From Tribonema minus (taxonomy: Eukaryota > Sar > Xanthophyceae > Tribonematales > Tribonemataceae): a DNA stretch of 64,000 bases. Where the stretch lies: contig JAFCMP010000543.1 in assembly GCA_017506865.1 (NCBI GenBank), forward strand, positions 372,001-436,000, in the 5' to 3' direction. The translations under genes were made by a program, and so were the position numbers. Positions 43,863 through 57,400 of this stretch are shown piece after piece (position 1 is the stretch's first letter; each line of letters starts with the position of its first letter). The notes under the pieces are model-generated. The model was not told where the DNA came from. It did no database searches and worked only from the letters and a program-made list of their open reading frames with translations.

Positions 43863-44480
43863 CATCATATCCTCAGTAGTTGAAATGACTTCTGTGTGCA
43901 AGGTTTTCAGCGTTCGAGGCATGGGTCGTCAGTATGGAAGGTCTCACGTGTTCGGTAGACCAGCTCCAGCTGGTAGCTCAACACAGGAGGCACTACTGGC
44001 AGAGCCTGCGAGCACTGCTCAATGCTTTTGCTAGCACTGTCTTGCTCAGGTCTATGATCCTGGTGCTGATTTACTGCAGCTGAAAGGAGCATTATGTTGT
44101 TAGGCAGTCAATTGCATTTGAAGTTGTGCACTTGACCTTTTTGTTTGTACAAATGTGTTGGAGAGCAGGTTCAGATTTACGCTGCTGGTGACCCGGAGAA
44201 GGTGACGCCACCTGCAAGTCGCTGTTGCATGCAAGTTTCAGGTGGCATACATGTTCACAACTAGGTGCAAACATGAACTTCGAGTAGGCTGAAACAGAGG
44301 CTGACTGGCTGGCTTGCACACGCTGCAGTGTGGCGTGCTGGGACAGTGTTCCCTTGTGCAGCGATGCACAGTGAGTCAGATTGACACGGGTGGCACAGCC
44401 ATGTAGAGAACTGCAGAAACGAATGTACTTGAAGTATATGTTAGTACTGTGTACTTCAAAGTTTTTATCTTAATTTTAAA

Positions 44481-45109
44481 ATTCTCGCTCAGGGCGCGAA
44501 AAAGCCCAGATGATTGGCATCTAGCTGTACGGAATCTACATGTCGTACGACAGTCTGAAAGTGTCGCAACGACAACCACTCAAACGCCGCCGCCGCCAAA
44601 TGGCATCTCGGGATCCTCCCCTACGTCCTCCTCCATGTGCCCCCCTCCCCTGGATTCTGCCATGTGTGTCATGACACGGCCAGAGTACGCCATGTGGAGC
44701 GCAGCCGACAGACCGATGTGGAGCGCTTCCGACAGAGCCGAGCGTAAGCGTGCCAGGGCGATGCCCTTAAGAGCTTTGGGGCGCGCTCCTCCGGGCACTG
44801 ACATCCTGCTGGCATACTCCGTCGCCACAGCCTCCAGCAGCTTCCGCCCCTGCTCCCCGATGCTGCCAAATGACCCTATTGCCAAAGTGGCAAGTTTAGA
44901 GCAATTCTGGTCATAATGACCAGAACTGTGTACGTGCTGATGTGCTATTAGGTACTTTCTAATATTTCTCGGTCAGGACGCGAAAAAGCCCAGATGAATG
45001 GCATCTATGTAACTGAAGCTTGCTGTACGGAATCCACATGTCGTGCGACAGTCTGAAAGTGTCTCAATGACAACCACTCAAACGCCGCCGCCGCCAAATG
45101 GCATCTCGA
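44481..45109. repeat. direct repeats spanning a terminal exon tail
   Basis: 44481-44610 and 44962-45109 share CGCGAAAAAGCCCAGATGA, GCTGTACGGAATC-ACATGTCGT and CAACCACTCAAACGCCGCCG then CCGCCAAATGGCATCTCG. The second copy has an extra ~12 bp. In minus-strand sense, each copy holds the last ~10 codons of the exon at 44580-44875, its stop and the sequence after it. Confidence 0.9.
44580..44875 (-). CDS. probable terminal exon of an unrecognised minus-strand gene
   Basis: After caatag at 44876-44881 (minus sense), the frame reads SFGSIGEQGRKLLEAVATEY and ASRMSVPGGARPKALKGIAL, then ARLRSALSEALHIGLSAALH, an MTHMAESRGGGHMEEDVGED stretch and a PFGGGGV end at TGA 44582-44580. The acceptor is TAG. The amphipathic Ala/Leu helices look coding, and a duplicate of its tail lies upstream at 45080-45109. 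Upstream exons between 45110 and 48400 could not be found, and no family is recognised. Confidence 0.45.
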
Positions 45110-48100
45110 CTAGGTACCAGTATCTGCTGATGCTACAGTATGATATGCTTGCCTATCCATGCCTCAAGTGGCTGTCTTGGCCTTCTGTCAGCATAGCTTG
45201 TTGTCACCCAAAGTCAAAGCCTTGTTGCTTATTGCTTGCTTTTTATGATCCCCACACACTCCCGCTGCAGGCAGCGGCAATGGTTGTTCTACGGCCACCA
45301 GGGAAGCTGCTAATCCACGACTTTTAGTGGGTTCAGCAGCCCATCTGAGCGAGTGAAGGCTATCATCAGCACTTAGTCTAGGGGGCATATGCTTCACAGA
45401 GCGCGAGTGATGGCTGTACTCGGCTTGGCCCAACACAACACAGTCTGTAAACAGATGCGATCGACTGCAGTTGGACCTGCCCCCCATTTCAGTACTTCTG
45501 CCGCATCGCGGCACCCGATTTCTCTGTATGAGAGAGCTTTGCAGTGAAGTCGCAATTGACGGTTGCTGTGCACCTGAGCACAGGAGTGGTCAAGTCACAT
45601 GCAGCAGGTGGCAGTACAGCACGTCACAGATGTGATCAGCTCAGTACGCCAAGTCACATCGCCCTTCTACAGAGGGTATTTGCAATGTTTCACAGTGTCT
45701 GCGCAGGTGATCGTTGCTGCAGAAGCGGCAGCGTTGCCAGTGCCAACGGACAACCCAATACAGCATTCACATTCTACCACATCCATGCTTGAATTGTCTC
45801 TTTTCTGCGTCGTTTATGCCTGGTGTGCCAGTTAAAATGCACCTCCATGTGTCACTTGTCAACCATACCATTCATTTATCGCCATGCGCTTTGTTCCCCA
45901 TGCCTTTGCAATGTACTAGACTCCAGCGACTGTAATATATAGCATGTCGCTGCCTCAATTGGGCCAGTCAGAACATATATTGTCACATGATTGTCCAAAC
46001 TTGCGTCCATGGCGAAGTGTCAGTGAGAGCAGGAGTGTCATCTGGTTGACCATACGCACATTCATGACGAAGTGCCATGTTCCCCATCTGGTTCAAAACG
46101 CCGTTGCAAACATTGCATCTTAAATGTAGTTCTGCTGCAGGTGCCAGTTTGAATGTATACATGTTTGTCATACTTATAATGTGTGTGTCCACAAGTCGCC
46201 TATGCAAGCATATGTCATGTCACAATGATACAGTACTTCCAGCATGTTCCCCATCTGGTTGCACAGCTGAGTTGAGGATCAATGACTGACTGAATGAGTG
46301 GGATGTTATTACCATTGAAGGCGCCAAGGGCTTTCGTCAGGCTATACTGGCGAGCGCGGGTATTCTGCATGAATTGCGTCTTTTCCCAGGCCCAGGGTCA
46401 TTTTCCCTACTGCATGGGTCACTCAGCCGACTCGACTCGTCACTCAGATGACTCGCCTCGTCACGGCATTCACAGGGGAGTTGTGAGCGTCTGCAAAGTT
46501 GTCTGGCGACTTGGTCTAGACTTCAAGCAGCCTTGAAGTGCTTTTGTCAGTAAGAAACATTTGATTTTGGGATGCATCTTCCTTCTCATTGCTGTAGTGC
46601 CATGCTCATGTTCATGCATGTATGTCATGCCAGACATGCAGCCTGATTTGCTAGCACTTGCGCGCTCGCTGATGGGTCATTATTGTGACTGTGCTTATTA
46701 GACACCAGCTCTGGTTTTCACATGCGACTTGACTCTCCACATGCCCATGACGGGCATTCACGACCAGACAAACACGTTTCAACTCAGCGACGGATGTGCG
46801 CATGTCACCGGTTTCTAAACCCTAATGTGCTTGATGACAGAAACTGATACATCTCATTCAGCCCCCATGGCTCTGCAAATATTGAGCATCGCTTGAAGAA
46901 GAGCAGGACACAAATTCAAGAAGCGGTTCAAGTTGGAGCAATCAGGAGCTCCCGATGCATTATCCAACTTGGACAGTATGTTGTCCGCTGACATCACATC
47001 TATGTGCAATCCACGCTGCCGTTACGATGGTGATCAACGCAAACGCTACTGCAAGTCTTGCACGGCCGACGCTCACCCTCTTGCATCATATGGCAGGCGA
47101 CCAGGTCGTGGCACTTCAACTCGAAGCAAGTTCAATTGGTCTGGTCAAGCACTGTTAACGCGCTCGCTCCGCATCGACTGATTACGGCACTTTAGCAACT
47201 TACTCCCCCCCCCCCCCCGCCCCCCGCACAATATGCTTCCACCATCATGGTATGAACGCTTGTACAGCGAAGCGGCGACGAATCGACGCCAGAGCGCCAT
47301 GTGAGGTCATGCAAGTCTTGTGAGTCCTCCTGTGCCTGCCCTCTTGGCGAGCTGAGCGCATGACCTGAGCAGAGGGCGCAAGGAAATGCAGCGTAGCAAG
47401 GCATCAGAAAGGTGCAAAGTGAAACCGTGCATCTTACATCCCAGTTCTTTCCCATGCAAGTGAAATCTTGTGAGGTTTCTGTTCCTTGAGATGTTGTCGC
47501 TGCACAAGGCGGAGCTGATTCGGATCGCGAGGACATGTAATGAAGCGTTAGAAAGGTGCATGGCTGCGCATCGCCCGTCTTGATCACAGCCTGGCATTCG
47601 CAGTTGCGAGTCACCTCCTCAAGCCATCTGCTACGAGGGGGCACTAACCCTAACCCTAACCCTAACCCTACGAGCTAGCACCTCGTCATGCGATGGCGAA
47701 TCTGAATGCTTCTGCCTCTAATGAAATCGATTGCTGCAGGAGCACATACTTCAAGCATGATGTGCGCCCTTGCCACATATGGTTCCCCTGTTCTATGTGC
47801 GTGCCACCAAGGGGGCAGTTACATGTACATCCCTCATGACGATCATCACCTGAGCATAGCGCTGCTGCATTTCGACCGTGATCCTGCAACAGTGCCCATG
47901 TCAGCTGACGCTCCCGCATTTTGAGTTCTTTGAACTTTGTGCAACACTTGAGGTGCATGGCTGGTGCTGTGAAAATCAAAGCTTTCAAGAAGGCAGACCG
48001 CACCGTATTTGGAAGTTGAATTATATGCGCACACGGTGCCAACATGTAACACTGCACAATTGGTGGTGTATATTGCGCTGTTGGGAGGCAGCGGATGCTC

Positions 48101-48421
48101 AGATATGCGTGGAGCGTGTTCTACTGGATTGTGCGCACATGCGACTGGTCGCTTTGGGGCTGCGTGGCGAACTCCACATCAGCAAATACAGACTGTACCT
48201 GCACACCGGTCACATCAAAGGGCAAGCTTACATCTTCAAGTTTACCGCTGCGCACCTCAAGTTGAGGTCACCAAGTAGAATCGTCTTCAAACGCGCGCGC
48301 TGAGCGCTGCTGCTGACCCCTGCTGCTGAGTGCTGCTGCTGCTGAGCGCTGCTGCTGAGCGTCGTCCTGTTGTCACCCCACTCTGAAGTGCTCATGTGAA
48401 GCGCCGCGCCGCAGTCTCATT
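45110..48421. other. interval without recognised genes
   Basis: Apart from a CCCTAA tract at 47644-47671 and a C run near 47205-47218, I find no motif, splice-linked exon or repeat array here. Upstream exons of the minus-strand gene at 44580 should lie in this interval but were not identified. Confidence 0.35.
47644..47671 (+). repeat. interstitial CCCTAA tract
   Basis: Four perfect CCCTAA units. Confidence 0.9.
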
Positions 48422-51400
48422 TCACAGCGCCTCCTGCTGCAGCAGCGGCTGGTGGTTGTGCTGCAGCGCGATGGTGTCCAGGAGCCTGCGTGGGAGGATG
48501 TGCAGGCATGTGCAGGGAAAATGAGCGCAATGCGAAAGCCCAAGCATAGTCTAAAGAAGTAAGTGTACTACTTGGGGAGCTGAACGTGCGCCAACGCAGG
48601 TATGAAGAGCGCGCTACTGCGGGCGCTTGTGACAATCCGCCTGTTCTGGGGTGTTGCGAAGGGCACAAAAACACTTACTGCATCGACAGCATAGAGAAGC
48701 GCGCGTTGTGACCGATCGAGCACAAAAGCAGGCGTGCTGCGACATGGCGGGGAGAGAGGCGAGATGCGCGATCGCGTGTACATGCATGACTCATGCAGCA
48801 GCAGCAGCAGCCATTTGCGGAGTAATATGTGCCCATGTATGGTCACGTGTTTCCCGCGGTGGCATACGTTTACCGCAAATGCATCCCGCCTGTGTGAAGG
48901 AGCCTCGAAGCGGTGGAACCCTGGACACTGTGTAGGTGTTGGCACCCACTGAAGCACACTCCAAGTACGCAAACAACAGATGGCAGTGGCCGCCCCCGGT
49001 CGGGGTAGATCACGGCTGCACACTGCGCCTCTATGACATGCATCAAAGCAAATACTTGACAACTCACATCGTCATGTAAAAAAAAACTGAGCCAATGTTA
49101 CGTGGCATGTGCGTGCGCGCGGCTTTCAACGAACCCTGTGCAGAAAGCTATGAAGGCGCATGGAGCAAGCACCCTAATGCAGTCAAGAATACTACTGCTG
49201 CTGCAATTGTGCCCATGAAAGCACCTCAGCGTGCTCAATGGCACTACGCTGATGTAGACAGCCTGCTGGCTGCAAAACACGACCACCCTTGCAGAAGAAG
49301 TGACACGGTAACAGCTCAGCAGTTTTTCTGCTGTCAAAGCCTAACCCTAACCCTAACCCTAACCCTAACCCTAAGCAAGAATAAACGAGGAGCACTCTTT
49401 GAGGTCAGATGCTTATAAATATTCTGGCCTAGACTGCAAGTTGAGCGGAGTTGTTTCTTGTCTCACCGCTTGCTGGCCGCGTCGGAGCACTGCTGCAGGA
49501 TGGCGTCGCTGGGGTGCGCGGCCTGAGCAAGCAGCAGCGCTCAACCACATGCAACAGCGGCGCAGAACACGTCAGCGAATTCCACACCCGAAATCACTTG
49601 ATCGCCTGGCATATCTGACCCCAAGGCCTGTGCAAGCAGCAGCGTTCAACGACATGGCATTGCGACAGCGGCGCAAAACGCGGCAGCGGCTGCGATGCCT
49701 GGAACCACTGCATCGCCTGGCATGTGCTGTTGGAGCTGCACGAAGCTCAAGAGAGGGTGAACAGGAGGGGTGAACCTCAGCAGACAGCGCATGCATCAGC
49801 GCTGCACCGCTGGGCCTCTCGCCATCAGCTGTAGCGCGCTGCAGAGGCAACACCGGCCGTCAGACAATCAGTTGCAGCGCCACACAGGCGCAACAGGGCG
49901 CGTAGCATCAAGCGTGAGTGGGGCGGACTGCTCGTGCAAGGCACGCTTCAGAGCAGGCGGTGAGCTGAACCCTAATTCTGCCCTGACCCCAACCCTCACC
50001 CTAACCCTCAGTGCAAGTAAGGACAACCGCATGCACCCACACACATGAGTTTCGTGTGTTTCAGACAGCGCGCGCGGCACCCGACCTTCGCCCTTTCTGT
50101 CCCTCAAACTCATCATCCCCTACGCGCACACACGGTGCGCACACCCTGCCCATCCTCAGCCTTCATCAGACTGTAACAAACCCACAAGTCGCTGCGCCAC
50201 GGGTCGTCTCAACTTCACTTGGGGGCAGAGCAGCGCACACCCCCTGCAAAACTGGCGACTACCATTACAGTGCGGGGCTACAACCACTTCTGGAATGATG
50301 CCGCCTTATCAATCATGTACTTGAAGGCAGCAGCGCTCGGCGCGCAGTGCTCAGCGCGCTCGCTCACCTTGGCCGCGGCGAGGCTCGGCAGCACGCCGGC
50401 CGCGACCATACTCGCGTGGCGCCTGCACACACACACACACACACACACACAGAGACACGTCGCACGCGCACACACATCAGGATTCACTCCACCATGTCCG
50501 GCGATCATGAACGAGTACGTGCAGACAGTAATGGCGGGCTTCATGAGCGGAGGTTGTGGCACAGCAGCAGCGACCGCGGACCAGCGGCATCACGAGTCAG
50601 CGGGACGGCTGTCGGCGATCGCGGCGCAAGTGCCGCAGGTGATGTATGAATGGAATGTACGCAGGCAGGTGCGTATGTGTGCAGCAGGAACAGAGGGAGC
50701 GTCTCCCATACGCTGCGATGCACTTATGATGCGCCGTACGTGAGAGCGCGCACAATGTACAAAGGTAATGTATGCGTGTAATATAATGTACGAGGGCAGG
50801 TGCGTGAGATTCTCCTCCCATACTCCGCGAAGTACTGTCAATGTATAGTACGTAAGAGTGAGCACTCACGTGGGGTCCATCGCCAGGTTGTGCAGCAGCA
50901 GGCATGCTCGGCTCGCCACCGGCTTATGCCTGAAGGAAGGCGCAACAAACAGAACAGGATCGCCGCGCAAATCACAGACCGTTTGTAGAAGCAGGCGTAC
51001 AACAGCACGTGCACATGCGGTGAGGACTGCCGAAGTACACCAGCGTAGGGTTAGGGTTTGGGTTAGGCGAGCAGGCAACCGCAGCTCATGAGGGTCAGAC
51101 GGAGGCCACGTCAGTTGCGGGGGGCCAGGTGCTCAAGCAGCGTTTTGAGCGGGCCAGCTTGCGCATGGACCACTTCAGCTTGTAGGACTTGAGGTGGAAG
51201 ATACTGCTGCGACCTGTACTGTGGAAGTCATGTCTCTTGCGCATGTCTGCCACGCTGAAGCCGGAACCCCAACTGCTTCTATACATTTCAGGGTTTCAGT
51301 GACACAATTGAATACACTGCTAGCTTTCACTCACTTTGGGAAGGCGGCCATGGCCTGAACGGCAAGGAGCACTGCCTCGCGCTTCCACTCCTCGCTGCCC

Positions 51401-54400
51401 GCGTGCGTAGCTGCCAGGGCCACAGAGCACAGCACACGCGTCATGCGCGTCAGTGTCGATTCTCATGGTGTACCTCTGATATCCAGCGCAGGCCACCACC
51501 GAGGCGCTATGACCGCTGCTGTCGTACACTCTTATTTACTTGCGCTTGAGGGGGTGAAAACTCTAGGCAAAAGAGCTAGATATGCAACTGTCGTACCCGT
51601 GTCAAGCGTATGCACATGCGCATTTGTGACTGCAATGGAACACAGCTGTCGTGCACAGCACCCTGACTTAGCTAAGGTTAGCGTTCGGGTTAGGGTCGTG
51701 GACCAAACTCTTGGTTAGGGCCCTAGCCCCCAAGTCTAGCCCTAGCAGCAGCATACAACTCCTCGCACCGACGACGCGGCACCCCAGGATATCACGAAAC
51801 AACCGGACACGGTCAACCGTGCACGCGTGTGCAGTACGCGTTGCGCGTACGTACGAACCCCAGTACAGGAGCGTCGCCGCCGCTGCCGACGTCCCGCGCA
51901 CGCGCACCGAGATTACAGCACGCGTTGCACATACGTCACCAGGATCACAGCACGCGTTGCGCGTACGTACGTACCAGGGGCGGGAGCGTCACCGCCGCCG
52001 CCGCCGGCGTCCTGCGCGCGCACGCTAGCACTACAGCACGCGTTTGCGCATACATACGTACCCGGGACGGGAGCGGGAGCGTCACCGCCGGCGTCCCGCA
52101 CGCGCACGCTAAGGTTACCAATGACTGCAACAGCGGCAACCACGGTTATTGGGGGAAGGCACTTGCGGCAAACCACTCCTTGTCACCTAGAGCTCTACGA
52201 CCTTTTGATTCGTTTCATTACAGCACTCGTTGCGCATACATGTACGTACGTACCCGGGACTGGAGCGGGAGCGTCACCGCCGGCGTCCCGCGCGCGCACG
52301 CTGAGGTTGACGAGCGCGAAGAGCGCGCGGTGCTGCACGTCGGCGCTCCGCGCGTGCGCGCGCATCGCGGCGAGCACTGCCGCGGGGCCCTCCGCGCTCA
52401 GCAGGCGCTCCTGTGCGGGCTCAGGCGCACGCGCAGCAGCAGTGGCCGCGTTTTGAATGATGAAGGTAAAGGTTCTTGCTCAAACGCAGCAGCTCTTGAA
52501 CAATGGGGCATGAGCGTGGCTCAAGAAGTGACCCGTGGCTTGGCGAACAACGCGCTGGGCGAACGGTGTGAATGTGATTGCAGCTCAGCAGGAGGCGCGT
52601 CGGCATACGGAGGAAGCTTCACGAACGGCGGGCACACAGGGGTGGCTTCGGTGACCGAAAGTGCATTGAAGCACATTTGCGATACTGAAGGGGGGGAGAG
52701 GGGGTGACATCACTGCATGCAGTTCTGATCAAATTTTGCCATGCACTTCCGAAAATTTGGAGATGATGAGCGGGCTTGCGCAAGCATAAAACCTCACTGT
52801 CAGCCAAAGACTGGGTGCAGCATTGCTCACCTTTTGCGCGCGAACCAGGCCCAGGTTAACCATTGCCCAGCATGCCATGGCCTGCGCACACATCACAGGT
52901 TGAGCATTGATGCAGCGCGGGGGGGGGGGGGGCAAAGGTGAACAGAATGACAGGGTTGGCCGCATCACACTTGCAATGTACTGCAACAAAGGCACATCTT
53001 TCAAGCAAATGTGTGTGCGCGTGTACGTCAAAAGTTGGGTACGTGCTACATGTCAGGGTCTGCTGAGAGCACCTGCGCATGGCGCGGACGACGGCGTGCG
53101 ACCCCTCGCCGAATCTCGACCAACATCTGAATTGCATGTACTGCAAGCGCGATTTACATTATGTGCGCACGCTCAGGGGCGCATTGTACAGAAACCGCTA
53201 CAATTGCGCGTGACAGGTTGTGCGCGCGCTCCCAGGGGCAAGTTCGTGCCTGTACATCAGGGTCTGCTGAGCGTCTGCGCATGGCGCGGACGACGGCGCG
53301 CGACACCTCGGCTACCCTCCTATCGCGTGTGCGCGCTGCGAGCACTGCGCAGCGCTGCCTAGTGGCACATCCGAGCACTTGCGTGTACGAATGCACGGCC
53401 CTAGCCCTAAACCTACCCCTATCCCTGCCACTGCACGCCGGCAGAAAGCCCCCGGCACCACAGGGCTCAGTTGAAAGCTGAGCGCGCACCTGTATGTCAG
53501 GGTCTGCCGAGCGTCTGCGCATGGCGCGGACGACGGCGCGCGCTACCTCTCCGCGCGCCGCGCCCATCCCGCCCTCCACGGCGCTGTACGCGTCGCGCGG
53601 CGCGCTGCAGACTCGCGCGATCGGCAGAAGCGGCAGCAGCAGCAGCAGCAACGGTTGAGAACGGACTCACGAGTCATGAACACGGTGGCCTACATATATA
53701 AGCATGCGTGCAGGAGGACTCCACGAGTGAATGCTCGTGAGAGAAAGATTTTGCGCGAGCGTACTCCGCAGTGCATGAGGGCGGCGGTTTGCATGCCGCT
53801 GCACGCATCCTGCAATGCGCTGCAACATGATCGGCGGCAGCGACGGCAACAACTACTGCAATCAGCACAGTGGCCCATGGCAGGTCCGGAACAAGTGACT
53901 CCACGGTGGCGGCTGCAGCGACTCCTGGAGAGGACAGAATGCGTGGTGATGGGTGGGTATATACCTTAATCCCAAACCTCGCCCTATGGCAACTCACGAT
54001 TGGTATACGGTGGTTGCGTCGCTGCATCAACTTCAACGTCAACTTTGAAGTTCAAAAGAACCCTCCCCGACTGAAAGCAATCTTGCTTTTAAGAACTCCG
54101 CACCTCTCCGCAGCGGTGCCGACGCGCGCGATGGAGCCCTCCAACGACAACGAAGGTGAAGAATACCGCAGGGAACCAAAAACACGAGCACATGTACACC
54201 GTTGCCGCAACTCCACCATAGCCAAACCCGGCTCCTGACCCTTGCCCCCATGGCAACTGATGATCAGTACACTGCTTCAACTTCAACATCAAATTTGAAG
54301 TAAAAACATTTCCCCAACTGACAACATCTGCGTTCAGAAACTCCGTACCTCTCCGCAGCGGTGCCGGCGCGCGCGATGGAGCCCTCCAGCGCCCCCGCCG

Positions 54401-57400
54401 GGCGCCCCGCCAGCATGACGCACCTGAGGCACGCCACCTGCAGCTGCAGCGGCAGCGGCAGTAGCGGCGGCGGAGGCGGCAGCAGCAGCAGCGGCAGCAG
54501 CAGCAGAGGCAGCAGCAGCAGCGAGGTTTCAGCGTCAGCGCGCAACAGACACCTGCAAGAAGCATTGCTCGACAGCGGCCGGCACGTTCGTGCGCTCTGA
54601 GAACTGTCACATGCCGCCAAGCAAGCGCGAGTGACAGGGCGTGCCCACCAGCTCACCGCTTCACTGATGCTGCCCCGGTGAAGAAATTGGCGTTCCTGAA
54701 CGTGCCGCGCGTGGGCTGCGGAGGGGTGACCTGAAACGCGATGCCCTCAGGTAGAGCCCGCTAAAGGCATTGGCGGCGTCTGGGGGGGATGGGGGGGGGG
54801 TCCGTACAAACTGACGAGCGTTCGCTATGCCTGCTGAGCTCTCGTTGAGTTGCTGAGCGCTGGTGCTGCAAAAGCTGCTGCGCGCTGATGTATCATGCGC
54901 CCCCCTGTTGCGCACTGCCTGCGCACAAACAATGTGAAAATTGAATGATGCATCGCGCGCTCACCTGTGGGCATGTGGAGCCCTGTGTGCGTCACGCACT
55001 CGCCTAACCCTAACCTAACCCTGACCCTAACCCTAACCCTGACCCTGACCCTACCTCTCACTCTAACCCTAACCCCTAAGCCTAGGTGCGTGTGTACCAC
55101 CTGTGCGCCTATTGCGCTCGCCCCCCCCCCCCCCCCCGTCCCCGATCCTATCATGAAGGTCATCATCGAGCTGCGGGTCCCTGACTCTTTGTGCATCAAT
55201 AAATGCACAGTGATCCGCACCGGAAGCTGATACTTGCGCCATCGACACCGAGCCTTGAAGTACGCACGAGTACGCACGGCATGCGGGAAAGACCTGCAGA
55301 GTGTATGCAGTTTGGACTTTGAGAACACATAAGCATGTGCAGATGCGTACCTCTGAGTCCTGCGGGTGCTGATCCAGGACGCACATGACGCCCGTCAGCG
55401 CATCGATGCCCGTAGTGCGTGCCACCTGAGGCATCATCGCAACGACAGGGCGCGCAGCGCTCAGGGCAGAGAACATCGAGCTTCCTTGAAAGCCTGTGCA
55501 ACTTTGTGCTGTGGAGTTGAAGTGACGCTGCCTGCACGCTGGCCACACGCAACCTAGTTTGCACACGGGGTGACAGAGCTGAGGCGTGCGAGTGCCTGCC
55601 ATGCCCTAGTGCGGCCGGTGTCAAGCATCAGAAGCGCGACGACTGCAGTAGCGCGAGGGCGCTCCAATGTTAGGGTTAGGGTTAGGGTTAGGGTGAAAAA
55701 CCTCACAAGCATCAGAAGCGATGCAACGCAGGGGCACAACGGTGCTCCGGGTGCGCCCTGCTGCAGCTTACGACCGCGCTTGGTACTCACAGCTATGTGA
55801 GGATTGATGAGCAGTGACCACACTGTGGATGGGGCAACAACAGAACTTTGAGCAGCGCTCAGCGCTAAGCCACAACGGATAATGCGGACCTATGTCACAG
55901 TGAAAGCACAAGCACTTGTGCTTGTATTTTTTTATCAAAAGTGCCACTGCGCTGCAAGCTGCGCTACGCTCCGATGCACGTCTTCATTTCTCAGCAATGC
56001 TTGCGGAGGAGGACCGTGGACATTTCTGCTACACGTGCAGCAATCGTGCGGCGCACGTACCATGTGGGTGCCATTTGTGTTATGAACTGCCTGATCTGTC
56101 CCATTGCGCCCCCGCCGTGACATTGCTTGCAAACAAGGCGAGCCGCTCAGTGTGTGCTGGCCTGGACGAGACGTCAGACATCAACTTCAAGTTGTAAACT
56201 TGAAGTACGCACCTCGCGCGCCTCGTCGTGCTCGAGCAGCAAGCTGAGCCGTGCGGCAGCCAGGCGTGCCACCACGGCCACGTGCCGGAACTGCCGCAGC
56301 GCCGCCGCCACCGCCATCACCTGCCGCCATCGCAACGGCGCGGGAACGGAGGGCACACGACAGGTTGGCGAAACACTCTGAACAGTCCACAATTGACATT
56401 TTGGTGGGGTGTCACCAGCAACTTGTGAAGGGGCCGCACTGAACATGGCCAGGTGGCCGATGCGTGCAGATGAACTTCACAAAAAAAATTTGCGCGCGCG
56501 CATGTATGTCGCAGGTGCGGCCCAGCGGAATGCTGGCCGCGCTGCGCACGCGCACTCCTCACATGGGCTGCGCGTGCTCAAAAGTGGTGCCTACCTACCT
56601 ACCCTATACGCTCTAAACAGCCGACACTTGACCCTAACTCTCACCCTAAACCTACCCTAACCCTAACCCTCACTCTAGCCCTAACCCCAACCCTCATCAT
56701 GGCCCATCCCTGGGTAGCCCCTGATGCGCCGCCACTCCATTGCCCTGAGGCGCGACCGAGGTGCGCGCCGGACGCCAGTTGGAGTTGAAGCTGCGTTAGC
56801 TGTGGGTCTCACCTGCTCGTCGACGGTGAACAGGTCCACGTCCACGTCGCTCATCGCCTCCAGCGCGCGCACGAGCTGCATGTGCAGCACACGCCACCTG
56901 CACCGTGTGCGCGTGGAAGCGCAACAGGGAAAGGCGCGCCAAAGCAGCTGTCAGCCGTCGCTGCACGGCTGGCACGCAAGAGGGAGGGCTCGCGTCGGCG
57001 CGCACTCACCACGGCTCAGGGCCACACACACACACATGCACGAGACACGGCGTATGCAACGATGTCTTTCTGCCGCCGCGTTGTGCGCGTGCTGCGATTG
57101 CCGCGGCGTGCGCGAGCGCTGCGCTTACTTGGGCCGAACGTGTCAGCGCCCATCATGGCGCAGCCAGCCCACAGGCTGTTTCCGGGCGTCACGGAGCGAG
57201 CACGCTGCCCGTGACTGCGCAGCTCGCGCTGCACGCGGCGTGTGGCGCGCCGAGCGTGTCAGCGCTCGTCAGCACGCACAGATCCCCCAATGGGGTGAGC
57301 AGCGCGGCTCACGCTGAGCATCCGTGCAGCGCCGCGCGGGGCCACTCGTAAAGCGCGCAGCCGGCGCGGCATCTGTCGGCGTCGCCCCACACGGGCCGGA

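Noticed and set aside
47644-47671. True chromosome end or telomere
   Set aside because: Short internal tract with genes on both sides; many similar tracts occur across the window.
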